Part shown: piece by piece, positions 41,854 through 50,392 of the stretch
Layout: every line of letters starts with the position of its first letter
Numbering within the stretch: the first letter of the stretch is position 1
NCBI GenBank assembly: GCA_964454975.1
Contig: CAYVVD010000022.1
Coordinates: forward strand, 1 to 50,392
DNA from: CAYVVD01 sp964454975
Lineage (GTDB): Bacteria > Bacteroidota > Ignavibacteria > Kapaibacteriales > UBA2268
DNA: 50,392 nt
Direction: 5' to 3'
Notes under the pieces: generated by a model
The model's database searches: none
Told to the model about the DNA's origin: nothing
Seen by the model: only the letters and a program-made list of their open reading frames with translations
Position numbers and translations under genes: made by a program

Positions 41854-42528
41854 ATGGAAAAAGACAGGCTGATAAAAATTGCTATTGTGCTGAGCCTTAT
41901 CACAATTGGCTACAATGTTGTGGAAGGTCTGATTTCGGTTTATTTTGGAATGAGCGACGAAACCCTTGCCCTGTTTGGATTTGGCGTGGACAGCTTTGTA
42001 GAGGTGATTTCCGGTATTGGTGTTGCGCATCTCGTATTCCGCATGAAAAAGGCAAATGTTGAGCAACGCGACAGCTTTGAGCGTCTTGCCTTGAGAATAA
42101 CAGGTTCTGCTTTTTACCTGCTCACCGCAGGATTGCTTTTTGGTGCAATAATCAATATTGTTAGCGGCTCTAAGCCGGAAACAACACTTGTTGGTATCAT
42201 CATTTCACTTATTTCCATTGCAACGATGTATTTCCTGATGAAAGCAAAGCTAAGTGTCGGGAGGAGGCTCAATTCTGATGCGATAATCGCCGATGCCAAC
42301 TGCACTAAAACCTGTTTCTACCTCTCAATAATCCTCCTCGCATCAAGTGGGCTTTACGAGCTTTTCGGCATAGCATGGTTCGATATTGCCGGTTCACTCG
42401 GCATAGCATGGTATGCTTTCCGTGAAGGGAAGGAATCATTTGAAAAGGCTGCTTCAGCATCACTGGAATGCCACTGCGAAAGTGAATGTGCTACCGAAGA
42501 TAAGGTATCAATCAAAATCAATTATTGA
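41854..42528 (+). CDS. Cation diffusion facilitator-like membrane protein
   Basis: This is a 224-residue protein with six TM segments. TM1-2 (IAIVLSLITIGYNVVEGLISVYFG) and FGFGVDSFVEVISGIGVAHLVFR resemble the metal-binding TM2 of CDF transporters, including the Asp in GVDSFVE. TM5 holds DAIIADANCTKTC. The typical C-terminal cytoplasmic domain is absent; instead a short tail ECHCESEC could bind Zn or Cu. It could export a divalent metal. The frame opens at a TTG at 41815, but the ATG at 41854 is the better start. Confidence 0.8.
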   Translation: MEKDRLIKIAIVLSLITIGYNVVEGLISVYFGMSDETLALFGFGVDSFVEVISGIGVAHLVFRMKKANVEQRDSFERLALRITGSAFYLLTAGLLFGAIINIVSGSKPETTLVGIIISLISIATMYFLMKAKLSVGRRLNSDAIIADANCTKTCFYLSIILLASSGLYELFGIAWFDIAGSLGIAWYAFREGKESFEKAASASLECHCESECATEDKVSIKINY

Positions 42529-42582
42529 TGCATTGAAGCCCTTTCTAATGTTTTTCACAAAAAGGATTATTAAATTAGTATT

Positions 42583-42660
42583 GTCATGCCGAACTTATTC
42601 GGAGCATGGCAAAAGAAGTCATAGTTCGACTACGCTCAGTTTAACACATCGGACGATAAA
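42583..42660. repeat. Degenerate palindromic intergenic repeat
   Basis: CATGCCGAA / TTCGGAGCATG form a hairpin at 42585-42608, followed by AGTTCGACTACGCTCAGT. The pattern resembles repeats scattered in Bacteroidota-type genomes. The gap 42529-42802 holds no other feature I can support. Confidence 0.5.
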
Positions 42661-42802
42661 ACTAAGTGTCACACTCAATTAACATGTCCCATTTGCAGTG
42701 AAAGAATAACAAACAGTTGATTATAATTTCTTATATTAACCGCAACAAAGTGCAGCTCTTAAATATTGCTTAAATTGCAACAATTATAATAGATGGGAAA
42801 GC

Positions 42803-43918
42803 ATGAAACGAGTAGCAGTCATCATGGCGGGTGGTTCCGGTGAACGATTTTGGCCACTGAGCCGCAAAAGTAAACCAAAGCAGTTACTAAAACTTATTCA
42901 CCCCGGTAAAACTATGCTCGGCGAAGCGATTGACAGGATTTCGCCTCTAATCCCGCCGGAAGACATTTACATTATAACCGGTGAAGCTTTGCTTGAACCA
43001 ATTCGCAAAGCCGCACCTTCTCTCCCGCCTGAGAATGTTATAGCCGAACCTGTCAAACGCAATACGGCGCCTTGCCTTTCGCTTGCTTCCGGTTTTCTCC
43101 GGGCTAAATACAGCGGACTATCTACAGATGACTTATCTGTTGCAGTGCTGACTGCCGACCAGCTTATACGCCCGGAAGATGCATTCCTTGGTACAGTCGA
43201 TGCGGCAATGAAGCACTCCGAGAAGCATGAATCAATTACCACAATCGGTATCCTCCCGACAAGGCCCGAAACAGGCTACGGCTATATCGAAATCAACGAT
43301 AAAGAGGATGAATACAACGGTGTAGCGGTTCACAATGTAAAGAATTTCAAAGAAAAGCCTGACATCGAAACTGCACAGGAATACGTAAAATCCGGAAAAT
43401 ATCTCTGGAATAGCGGCATGTTCTTCTGGAAACTCAATATATTCGACAGCGAAATGAGTGCCCATGTGCCTGAATTGGGCAATAAGATTAGCGAAATATC
43501 TGAATCCTATTATGGAAAAACTACTTCACCCTTAAAGACTTGTAATGATGCTATCAAGGAACTCTTTAGCTCATTTCCTGACATATCTATAGACTTTGGC
43601 CTTATGGAACGTACAAAAAAGGTCTCTGTTGCCTTAGCAAAGTTTGACTGGGACGACATTGGCGCCTGGGATTCCCTGAGGCGTATTCATGAAACTGACA
43701 AAGAAGGCAATGTAAGTATTGGCAATAATATTGTATTGGCTACCGGCAACTCTGTCGTTTTCAACAGAAACGACGATACACTTGTAGCTGTTTACGGAAT
43801 GGATAATGTATGCGTTGTTGCAAATGGTGATGCTTTCCTTGTTCTCCCTACTTCCAAAACCCAGGAAATAAAGAAGATTGTCGGTGAAATTAGAGAAAAG
43901 AAAGATAAATATCTGTAG
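42803..43918 (+). CDS. manC: Mannose-1-phosphate guanylyltransferase
   Basis: This is a 371-residue cytosolic enzyme that makes GDP-mannose from mannose-1-phosphate and GTP for surface glycans. Nucleotide-binding start MAGGSGERFWPLSRKSKPKQ, then ITGEALLEPI, AEPVKRNTAPCL, LTADQLI, RPETGYGYIE, FKEKPDIETA, WNSGMFFW and FDWDDIGAWDSL. It is the short type, lacking the isomerase domain found in bifunctional ManC/AlgA. It sits 8 bp before hutI, so they may share a transcript, although the pathways are unrelated. Confidence 0.93.
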   Translation: MKRVAVIMAGGSGERFWPLSRKSKPKQLLKLIHPGKTMLGEAIDRISPLIPPEDIYIITGEALLEPIRKAAPSLPPENVIAEPVKRNTAPCLSLASGFLRAKYSGLSTDDLSVAVLTADQLIRPEDAFLGTVDAAMKHSEKHESITTIGILPTRPETGYGYIEINDKEDEYNGVAVHNVKNFKEKPDIETAQEYVKSGKYLWNSGMFFWKLNIFDSEMSAHVPELGNKISEISESYYGKTTSPLKTCNDAIKELFSSFPDISIDFGLMERTKKVSVALAKFDWDDIGAWDSLRRIHETDKEGNVSIGNNIVLATGNSVVFNRNDDTLVAVYGMDNVCVVANGDAFLVLPTSKTQEIKKIVGEIREKKDKYL

Positions 43919-43926
43919 AATCTATC

Positions 43927-45180
43927 ATGCCAACTTTAATCAAAAACGTGAGCTCTTTAGTAACTGTAAATGCTAATGGAAAGCCTTTCAAAGCGGGCGC
44001 CGAAATGAATGATGTCGGTGAAATCCGTGATGGGGCAATCATCTTTGATAAAAACATCCTCTGGACGGGCTTAAGCGCAGAAGCGGAAAAATATGCAGCC
44101 TGGCAAGCGATTTACCTTGATAAAATAATTGACGCAGGAGGTAAAACTATTCTTCCGGGATTTGTTGATTCTCACACCCACATTGTTTTCGGTGGAAATC
44201 GTAGTAATGAATTTGCCCGGCGACTTCGCGGAGAAACATACCAGCAGATTGCTGCTGAAGGCGGAGGTATCCAGACCACTGTTCGCGGGACAAGAGAAGC
44301 TTCTTTAGATGAATTGGTAGAAACCGGTAAAAAACTCGCCCGCAGTGCTATGAATCACGGAACTACTGCCTTTGAAGTAAAAAGCGGGTATTCCCTTAAT
44401 ACAGAAGGCGAACTTAAACAGCTCCGGGCAATCAGAGAGTTGAAAGAATTAATCCCTGCGCATATCAGTTCTACTTTCCTCGGTGCTCATGATTTCCCGC
44501 CTGAATATCGCAACAACCATGATAAATACATTGACATAATACGCAATGAAATGCTCCCCGCAGTTGTGGAGGAAGGGCTCGCAGAGTATTGCGATGCCTT
44601 TATAGACAAGGGCTACTATACACTCGGGGAAGGTGAACGAGTTCTGCAGGCAGGCCTTGACCACGGATTAAAGCTAAAGGTGCATTGTGACGAGTTGGCT
44701 GATTTTGGTTCATCACAACTTGCTGCCCGGCTTGGCGCTGTCTCGGCTGACCACCTGTTGTTTATTTCAGATGATGGTATTGGAGCGCTCAAAGAAGCAG
44801 CTACGGTTGCAACCCTTCTCCCGGGAACAGCATACTTTATTCGTATGCCCTACGCTAATGCACGTAAGATGATTGAAAACGGGCTAATAGTTGCAATTTC
44901 TACGGATACAAACCCTGGTTCCTCTTTCACTGAAAACATGCAAACGATAATTTCGCTTTCTGTCATTAATATGCACATGACAGCAGAGGAAGCTATTACG
45001 GCTGCTACGCTTAACGGCGCCCATGCAATCGAGCAGGGGAAAGTAATGGGAAGCCTCGAACCGGGCAAAAAGGCTAACTTTATAGTATGCAATACTCCAG
45101 AATATTCTGATATTTTCTACCATTTCGGCATCAACCATGTTGAGGAAACATGGATAAACGGCAGGAGGATTGAATTTTGA
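43927..45180 (+). CDS. hutI: Imidazolonepropionase
   Basis: This is a 417-residue amidohydrolase that opens imidazolone propionate in histidine degradation. Metal site HTHIVFGG, then RSNEFARRLRGETYQQIAAEGGGI, VKSGYSL, STFLGAHDFPPEY, HCDELADFGSSQLAARLGA, ADHLLF and STDTNPGS. Length is normal. No hutU, hutH or hutG lies in the window, so the pathway genes are dispersed. The next gene overlaps its stop as TTGA. Confidence 0.95.
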   Translation: MPTLIKNVSSLVTVNANGKPFKAGAEMNDVGEIRDGAIIFDKNILWTGLSAEAEKYAAWQAIYLDKIIDAGGKTILPGFVDSHTHIVFGGNRSNEFARRLRGETYQQIAAEGGGIQTTVRGTREASLDELVETGKKLARSAMNHGTTAFEVKSGYSLNTEGELKQLRAIRELKELIPAHISSTFLGAHDFPPEYRNNHDKYIDIIRNEMLPAVVEEGLAEYCDAFIDKGYYTLGEGERVLQAGLDHGLKLKVHCDELADFGSSQLAARLGAVSADHLLFISDDGIGALKEAATVATLLPGTAYFIRMPYANARKMIENGLIVAISTDTNPGSSFTENMQTIISLSVINMHMTAEEAITAATLNGAHAIEQGKVMGSLEPGKKANFIVCNTPEYSDIFYHFGINHVEETWINGRRIEF

Positions 45181-46037
45181 GAAAGTACTTATTTCTGCTA
45201 TTACTGCTTCTTGCCTCCTGTGCAAGCTACAAAGAATATCCGGGTTCTACATTTCTATGGGAAGTCAACTCCGAAACCGCCAAGGTGTACATTTTCGGAT
45301 CTATACATATGGGTGTTGAGGACATGTACCCTCTACCACAAGTTGTAATGCAAAGTTTTGACCAATCTGATTTCCTTGTCATGGAAACAAATATCAAAAA
45401 TCTTGACCTCGAAAATATGATGGAACTTTTGGATTTTAATCCAGAAAATAGCATTGAAGACTATTTTACGCCGGAGAACTATAGCTATCTTAAAGACAAA
45501 TTTGAAGAAATTGGAATCCCTTCAAACATGCTGGGCATGTTCAGGCCTTCAATTGCAGTGTTTATGCTGGAATTAAGCTCTTATGAAAAAACAGGGCTAA
45601 GTGATACATTAGGAATCGAAAGTCATTTTTCCAGTATCAGCGATGAAAAGCAAATCCTCTCGCTTGAAGAGTTTGATTCCTATTTTAAATTGTTTGATGT
45701 GCTGGATTCTCATGCAAACACGCTTTTGAATGTTTATAAGCAAGAGATTGAGCAATCAGATTCAATGAGCATCACAATGGTTGATGCATGGAAGAATGGT
45801 GATGTCAATGCAATGAACGAGTTTATATCCGAGCCTTACAATAGCTTTGAAGGTACTGACAAAATCTACGAACTGTTGATTTCAGGGCGCAATATCAAAA
45901 TGACCGTTAAAATCGAAGAGTATTTAGAAACAGAAGCCACCTATTTTATAGTTGTAGGTGCCGGGCATCTTGTTGGTGAGGATAGTATTATCAGGCTACT
46001 TCACGACACAGGTAATTATCGCATAATGCGTTATTAA
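45177..46037 (+). CDS. TraB/GumN family lipoprotein
   Basis: This is a 286-residue protein with a lipoprotein signal (lipobox LLASC, Cys at about residue 15). It shows the TraB/GumN pattern: FLWEVNSETAKVYIFGSIHMGVEDMYPLP, METN, IGIESHF-like LGIESHF, QILSLEEFDSYFKLFD and the C-terminal GAGHLVGEDSIIRLL. These proteins are related to Tiki metalloproteases and to ChaN/EreA; bacterial function is mostly unknown. The start is TTG at 45177, overlapping the hutI stop as TTGA and giving a complete lipoprotein signal. Confidence 0.85.
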   Translation: MRKYLFLLLLLLASCASYKEYPGSTFLWEVNSETAKVYIFGSIHMGVEDMYPLPQVVMQSFDQSDFLVMETNIKNLDLENMMELLDFNPENSIEDYFTPENYSYLKDKFEEIGIPSNMLGMFRPSIAVFMLELSSYEKTGLSDTLGIESHFSSISDEKQILSLEEFDSYFKLFDVLDSHANTLLNVYKQEIEQSDSMSITMVDAWKNGDVNAMNEFISEPYNSFEGTDKIYELLISGRNIKMTVKIEEYLETEATYFIVVGAGHLVGEDSIIRLLHDTGNYRIMRY

Positions 46038-46167
46038 GCGAATATTTAAGCTGCTTTTTCAATTTATATGAATATATAATTAACCTTTTTTAATATAAGC
46101 TAAATTATTAAATTGGCTTTGCTTTGGGATTTGATATCCCGCATTTTGTAAGAAATACGGTGTGATT

Positions 46168-47019
46168 ATGAAAAAGCAAATACTTTACTTGTTGATTATC
46201 CTTGCGGTATTCCCCGCGCTGGCACAAGAGGATGTTTTGCGGCCCAAAGGCAGGCCTGTAGAGGATATGGGAATGGCTGACAGGACAAGTTATAAATCCA
46301 TGTGGACAATCGGATTTAATGCCGGGCTGAATTTTAATTTCTATTCTGCAGACCTTAGCTGGAACCCTGAAATAACTAACTCACCATTTGCAGTTTATGA
46401 ATCGGGGTTTGCAATATCACCTTACTTTGATGTCTTCGCCGATGTGCATGTAACGGAGATGATTGGATTCAGGTTCAACATTGCTTATGATTCAAAAAAA
46501 ATCAATGAAACAAATACCGGGGATATGGAATATTCCCAGGACGGGATAGTTGCCGACGGGGAGGTTGACAATAGGACCAACCTGGATATTAATGGTAATT
46601 ACCTCGGAATCGGTGCAATGCTCAGGGTCAATGCAACTGATAGACTCTCCTTATTTGCCGGGCCTTCTGTGCTGATTCCTGTTGGAGACTTCAATGAAAA
46701 CCTTACTGAGATTCTTTTAACTGAAGACGATGTTTTTTTTAACGAAAACCTTATGAAAGTAAGAGACAGGGACTTTAATGTTAATGAGAAAGTTGTCTTT
46801 GCTTTTGAATTTGGTGGTGGTTACAAGTTTTTTATTAGTGAAAGCATTTCTTTAGTACCCCAGTTGTTTGTTCAGATACCCCTTGCCTCGTATGAAGATG
46901 ACACAGATTTCCCCGATGACAGTCAATTCTTCAATTTGAATGGCATTTCGTTTATGGGAACAGCTAACAAACAAATCATGAGCGTCAGGGCTGCAGTAGG
47001 CCTCTGGTTCGATATTTAA
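46168..47019 (+). CDS. Outer membrane beta-barrel protein
   Basis: This is a protein of about 283 residues with a signal peptide (MKKQILYLLIILAVFPALAQ). It then has alternating amphipathic strands ending in aromatic residues (IGFNAGLNFNFY, YFDVFADVHV, YLGIGAMLRVNATDRLSLFAG), a typical OMP barrel of the PorT/OprF-like size. The last strand ends in LWFDI. The frame opens at a GTG at 46162; the ATG at 46168 is preferred. It lies 35 bp before a PD40/OmpA gene, with another barrel beyond, so the three probably form an envelope unit. Confidence 0.82.
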   Translation: MKKQILYLLIILAVFPALAQEDVLRPKGRPVEDMGMADRTSYKSMWTIGFNAGLNFNFYSADLSWNPEITNSPFAVYESGFAISPYFDVFADVHVTEMIGFRFNIAYDSKKINETNTGDMEYSQDGIVADGEVDNRTNLDINGNYLGIGAMLRVNATDRLSLFAGPSVLIPVGDFNENLTEILLTEDDVFFNENLMKVRDRDFNVNEKVVFAFEFGGGYKFFISESISLVPQLFVQIPLASYEDDTDFPDDSQFFNLNGISFMGTANKQIMSVRAAVGLWFDI

Positions 47020-47054
47020 TCAATAATCAATTTGGAATTTACTCAGGGCAAGTC

Positions 47055-48518
47055 ATGAAAAAATATATTCTTTTGATGTTAATCCCCTTTATGCAGGTAT
47101 TCAGCCAGGAAATTGAAATAAACCCGGTTGATTTCAACAGCACAGTTGATGATTTCGGGCCGGTAATTACTCACAATGGTCGCTTCCTTTACTTCACAAC
47201 CGAGCGCGACGATGACGGTCAGGAGGTCTTTTTTATAGAGCGAGGAGGTGGCAGCCGCTGGATACGCGAGCGCGAAGCCGGCGACGTAAACGATGCTACC
47301 CAGTCAGGCATGGTTGCCATGACACCCGACGGGCAGTATATGATTTTTGCCGCTTATGAGCATGATGTTGACAGCGAAGGCAGAACCGACCTTTACAGTG
47401 CAAGGAAAGTCAATGGCGATTGGAGGGAAATCACAAATCTCGGCCCTGCAATCAATACCGATTACTGGGAATCAATGCCATCAATTTCAAGCGATGGCAA
47501 CCTGCTATTCTTTGCAAGCGACAGGCCGGGCGGATTCGGCGGCGTGGATATTTATTTTAGCCAGCGTACTCGCGAGGGCTGGTCTAAAGCAGCAAGCGCC
47601 GGATCGCTCGTAAACAGCCGTGAGGATGATATGTCCCCGCATATTGCATACGACAATAGTACATTTGCCTTCTCATCCAACAGAGGTGGTTCTGTTGGCG
47701 GTTTTGACATTTACTTCACTAATTTCAATAATGGCAGTTTCTCACCTGTCCGCAATGCAAAAGCGCCCATTAACTCCAATTTTAATGAATACACATATTT
47801 CATCGAAGCAAACACCGATATTGCATATTTCTCTTCTGACCGTCCGGGTGGCAGTGGGATGCTTGATATTTATACGGCAATTCCTAATCCTCATCCATCA
47901 GGCCCGGTAGTAAATGTGTTTGGTACTGTAAGCGACATAGTTACCGAAGCGCCACTTGGATCTGACATAATCCTTACAGACCTTGATACAGGCAAAGAAA
48001 TTGCTAACCTCTACAGCGACGACCAGGACGGCAGCTACAGCGTTATTCTACAGCCGGGGCACAAATATTCTGTTACTGCCGAGAAAGAAGGGTATTTGTT
48101 CTATTCCGAAAGTTTTGAAATCGGCAATTCAAAAACCGGCTACAATCTCGAAAAAGATATTAAACTTTCGCCAATTGCAAACGGCAAAACAAGATTGCTG
48201 GTTTTCTTCGACTTCGACAAGGCAAGCCTCAAGAATGAATCCATCCCGGAGCTGAACAGGCTAATTTCTTTCATGAATAAATATCCGAATATTAAAGTAA
48301 AACTCCACGGGCATACCGATGATGTCGGTTCTGATGAATACAATAACAAACTCTCTCTTAACAGGGCAAATGCAGTTAAGGAGCACCTTACGGGACAGGG
48401 GATTGGGAGCAACAGGGTAGAGACAAAAGGATTTGGTAAGCGTGAACCGATTGACCCCGCAAAAACTGACGAATCACGCGCTAAAAACAGAAGGGTTGAA
48501 CTATTAATTTTTGAATAA
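47055..48518 (+). CDS. PD40 / OmpA peptidoglycan-associated protein
   Basis: This is a 487-residue protein: signal peptide 1-17 (ending MQVFSQ), PD40 blades from about 25 to 280 (VITHNGRFLYFTTERDD, AMTPDGQYMIFAA, SISSDGNLLFFASDRPG, FAFSSNRGG), a carboxypeptidase-regulatory-like domain at about 290-365 (VFGTVSDIVTEAPL) and an OmpA domain at about 378-487 (VKLHGHTDDVGSDEYN, LSLNRANAV, RAKNRRVEL). It is the third protein of this plan in the window but lacks the N-terminal TPR of PorE. It is flanked by two barrel genes on the same strand. Confidence 0.88.
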   Translation: MKKYILLMLIPFMQVFSQEIEINPVDFNSTVDDFGPVITHNGRFLYFTTERDDDGQEVFFIERGGGSRWIREREAGDVNDATQSGMVAMTPDGQYMIFAAYEHDVDSEGRTDLYSARKVNGDWREITNLGPAINTDYWESMPSISSDGNLLFFASDRPGGFGGVDIYFSQRTREGWSKAASAGSLVNSREDDMSPHIAYDNSTFAFSSNRGGSVGGFDIYFTNFNNGSFSPVRNAKAPINSNFNEYTYFIEANTDIAYFSSDRPGGSGMLDIYTAIPNPHPSGPVVNVFGTVSDIVTEAPLGSDIILTDLDTGKEIANLYSDDQDGSYSVILQPGHKYSVTAEKEGYLFYSESFEIGNSKTGYNLEKDIKLSPIANGKTRLLVFFDFDKASLKNESIPELNRLISFMNKYPNIKVKLHGHTDDVGSDEYNNKLSLNRANAVKEHLTGQGIGSNRVETKGFGKREPIDPAKTDESRAKNRRVELLIFE

Positions 48519-48532
48519 TTAAGGGAGATTTT

Positions 48533-49087
48533 ATGAAGACATTGATTCTGATGTTAGTAGCCTGTGCAATTATTGCAGGTACGGCAATCAACACAAAAGC
48601 CGCTAATCCGCTTTCCGAAGGATCCAAAAGCATTGGAGGTGGTGTAGTGGCATCAATGCCAATTGGTAATTTTGGCGATGCTGCAAATACCGGTTTTGGC
48701 GTGCGAGGCAGTTTCCAGTATTTCTTCGCACATTTATTCGCTTTCCAGGCAACCCTGGCTTACATTTCATATAGCACTGATTCAGATGATGTATCATTTT
48801 CTAATATTCCCTTATTGTTTGGTATATCTTATTATATAGCTCTGAACCAGGCGCTGTTTTTATACCTTGCTGCAAATGTAGGTCTGAATTTTGTTTCAGC
48901 AAGCGTTGATTTAGGTATATATGGTTCCGGAAGCAATAGTAATACAAAATTCGGTTTCTCACCTGCGGCGGGATTACTTATTCCAATGACAACATCAATT
49001 GCATTGTTGCCATATTTACAATTAAATATGGTTGACGAGTATAACAGCCTCGGCATCAACTTCAAGGTGATGTTCAATCTTAAATGA
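48533..49087 (+). CDS. Outer membrane beta-barrel protein, OmpW/opacity-like size
   Basis: This is a 184-residue protein with a signal peptide at 1-23 (ending INTKA) and about eight predicted strands (KSIGGGVVASMPIG, FGVRGSFQYFFAHLFAFQ, ALFLYLAANVGLNFVSA). The last strand, INFKVMFNLK, ends close to the usual terminal aromatic. AGGGAG lies 6 nt before the ATG. It follows the PD40/OmpA gene by 14 bp, and a terminator comes right after it, closing this envelope unit. Confidence 0.82.
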   Translation: MKTLILMLVACAIIAGTAINTKAANPLSEGSKSIGGGVVASMPIGNFGDAANTGFGVRGSFQYFFAHLFAFQATLAYISYSTDSDDVSFSNIPLLFGISYYIALNQALFLYLAANVGLNFVSASVDLGIYGSGSNSNTKFGFSPAAGLLIPMTTSIALLPYLQLNMVDEYNSLGINFKVMFNLK

Positions 49088-49110
49088 AAAAGAATTATTC
49101 AATTTCATAT

Positions 49111-49138
49111 AAGCCCCGCAAATGCGGGGTTTTTTATT
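49111..49138 (+). terminator. Rho-independent terminator of the envelope cluster
   Basis: CCCCGCA / TGCGGGG stem with a 2-3 nt loop followed by six T residues, 26 bp after the barrel gene. Confidence 0.92.
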
Positions 49139-49184
49139 TTATACCGGATTGGATATTTTTGGCTTTTGGTTTAATCTGAATTCA

Positions 49185-49955
49185 ATGAATATGAAAGGAA
49201 AAACAGTATTAATCACAGGTGCCTCGGCAGGTATTGGCAATGCTTGCGCTGAAGTATTTGCCCAAGCAGGGGCAAACTTGATTTTAGTCGCCCGACGTGA
49301 GGAAAAAATAAAAGCTGTTGCAGCAGGAATTGAAAAGCGCTTTGGTTTTAAAGTATTTCCAATCGCAGGGGATGTACGCGACCAAAAGCAAATGGAGTTT
49401 GCTGTTTCCTCCCTTCCGGCAGAATGGCAGAAAATTGATATACTTGTTAACAACGCCGGGCTTGCCCGAGGCCTCGAGAAAATACAAGAAGGTGTGCTAC
49501 AAAACTGGGAGGAAATGATAGATACCAATATCAAAGGACTCCTCTATTTATCCAGGCTGATATTGCCACAAATGGTTGAGCGAGGCGATGGAATAGTAAT
49601 CAATATCGGCTCTATTGCCGGCGAGGAGGTTTATCCTGCGGGTAATGTATATTGCGGCACTAAATCAGCTGTAAAAGCCATCAGCAAGGGAATGGCAATT
49701 GACCTGAACGGAACGGGCGTTCGAGTGTGTAATATAGAACCTGGGCTTGTCGAAACCGAATTTTCACTTGTTCGTTTCCATTGGGACAATGACAAAGCTA
49801 AGAAGGTTTACTTCGGGTACACACCCCTAACCGGAAAGGATGTAGCAGATGCAGCGTTATTTGTAGCTACCAGACCAAAACATGTGATGATACAGGAAAT
49901 AATTATTACACCTACCGACCAGGCAACGGCAACCATTATAAACAAAAAGCTGTAA
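49185..49955 (+). CDS. SDR family oxidoreductase (YdfG-like)
   Basis: This is a 256-residue classical short-chain dehydrogenase: cofactor loop TGASAGIG at about 11-18, NNAG at 89-92, catalytic S143 (IGSIAGEEVY), Y156 and K160 (YCGTK). Arg38-Arg39 after the second strand (LVARREEK) suggests NADP preference. It resembles YdfG, which oxidises L-allo-threonine, serine and 3-hydroxy acids; the substrate is not certain. The frame extends back to 49122 but that part overlaps the terminator, so the ATG at 49185 is used. The DUF2203 gene follows after 1 bp. Confidence 0.9.
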   Translation: MNMKGKTVLITGASAGIGNACAEVFAQAGANLILVARREEKIKAVAAGIEKRFGFKVFPIAGDVRDQKQMEFAVSSLPAEWQKIDILVNNAGLARGLEKIQEGVLQNWEEMIDTNIKGLLYLSRLILPQMVERGDGIVINIGSIAGEEVYPAGNVYCGTKSAVKAISKGMAIDLNGTGVRVCNIEPGLVETEFSLVRFHWDNDKAKKVYFGYTPLTGKDVADAALFVATRPKHVMIQEIIITPTDQATATIINKKL

Positions 49956-49956
49956 T

Positions 49957-50319
49957 ATGAAAATTTTTACACCAAAGGAGGCTACACAAACACTACCTCT
50001 TGTACGCAAGATTGTAGAAGATATTCTCAATACCGGGCAGAAGATAAAGAGGATGTTGAACGAAGATATAAGCCCGGAATCTCCTGAATTGAATGAATTA
50101 AGAATATCTTTGCAAAACTACATTGAGGAATTGGAAGAAATCGGTTGTTATTTTAAGGACTTCAACTTCGAATATGGCCTGGTGGATTTCCCATCGGAAT
50201 TTAACGGCGTGCGTGTATTACTTTGCTGGCGCAGTGATGAACCGATGTTGAAATACTACCATGACTACGTTTCCGGTTTCATGGGGCGGAAGCTAATACC
50301 TGAGGAATACTTATCATAA
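49957..50319 (+). CDS. DUF2203 family protein
   Basis: This is a 120-residue soluble protein matching DUF2203. The N-terminal helix FTPKEATQTLPLVRKIVEDI and the C-terminal block with LVDFPSEFNGVRVLLCWRSDEP and YVSGFMGRKLIP are the recognisable parts. It is predicted as a helical hairpin plus a short beta region. Function unknown. It starts 1 bp after the SDR stop with AGCTG only, so translational coupling is likely. Confidence 0.85.
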   Translation: MKIFTPKEATQTLPLVRKIVEDILNTGQKIKRMLNEDISPESPELNELRISLQNYIEELEEIGCYFKDFNFEYGLVDFPSEFNGVRVLLCWRSDEPMLKYYHDYVSGFMGRKLIPEEYLS

Positions 50320-50347
50320 AAATATTTTCTCGAATAATACTAAATCG

Positions 50348-50355
50348 TATATTTG
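50348..50355 (+). promoter_or_regulatory. -7 promoter element of tRNA-Ser (TATATTTG)
   Basis: TATATTTG lies 14 bp before the mature tRNA 5' end, a fitting distance for a tRNA promoter with a short 5' leader. A -33 TTTG is not seen. Confidence 0.5.
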
Positions 50356-50369
50356 CTATCCGTGTAATC

Positions 50370-50392
50370 GGAGAGGTGGCCGAGAGGCTTAA
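50370..50392 (+). tRNA. tRNA-Ser, 5' end only (cut by window edge)
   Basis: GGAGAGG acceptor strand, TG, GCCG and AGAGGCTTAA match the start of a class II tRNA with a serine-type acceptor and D arm. Anticodon and variable arm lie outside the window, so the isoacceptor is unknown. Confidence 0.75.

Overview
The window looks like chromosomal DNA from a Bacteroidota/Chlorobi-group bacterium, most plausibly Ignavibacteria or Kapabacteria. This placement is inferred from gene content. The evidence is several secreted proteins with type IX secretion (T9SS) C-terminal sorting domains, three PD40/OmpA envelope proteins, Bacteroidota-type promoter elements (TAnnTTTG, once with a correctly spaced TTTG), and a flagellar export gene set, which is rare in Bacteroidota proper. 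Clear Shine-Dalgarno sites occur before several genes (for example rplT and fliQ), also unlike typical Bacteroidota. The DNA is moderately AT-rich, genes are packed on both strands, and there is no prophage, IS element or CRISPR array.

Layout. 1-4060: a site-2-protease-like gene overlapping lysS, divergent from infC-rpmI-rplT. 4070-9130: a T9SS protein, murF, two small genes of unknown function and a WG-repeat protein. 9131-18450: an aromatic amino acid catabolic locus. A plus-strand run encodes 4-hydroxyphenylpyruvate dioxygenase, homogentisate dioxygenase, a PD40/OmpA protein, a HisC-like aminotransferase and a fumarylacetoacetate-hydrolase-family protein. It is flanked by a flavin-reductase-like gene, a GNAT gene and a ChaN-like gene. 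18570-28640: a 1409-residue T9SS protein, cysQ-like phosphatase, a decayed SBBP/T9SS pseudogene, a PorE-like protein, ispD, ybeY, a Smg-family gene and tRNA-Arg(CCU). 28640-29660: a short graveyard of three truncated gene ends beside the tRNA. 29661-34900: a glycosyltransferase, rplS, fliP-fliQ-fliR-flhB and a LysE-family exporter. 35100-39200: an APC permease, a TsaC/Sua5-family gene, a response regulator fused to a glycine-cleavage-H-like domain, and a MoxR ATPase. 39300-50392: a T9SS Asp-box protein, a zinc-ribbon protein, a CDF-like transporter, manC, hutI, a TraB/GumN lipoprotein, an outer-membrane cluster (barrel, PD40/OmpA, barrel), an SDR dehydrogenase, a DUF2203 protein and the 5' end of a tRNA-Ser.

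The strongest candidates for something new are: (i) the receiver-GcvH-like fusion at 37303-38115, whose lipoyl-lysine position is Asp and whose ribosome binding site lies in a hairpin; (ii) the tyrosine-degradation run with an envelope PD40/OmpA gene in its middle and a 9-bp palindromic operator candidate on its promoter; (iii) the Smg gene whose stop codon shares its last base with the first base of tRNA-Arg; (iv) structured intergenic DNA around murF. All function calls come from reading motifs and recalled family features; no database search was run.
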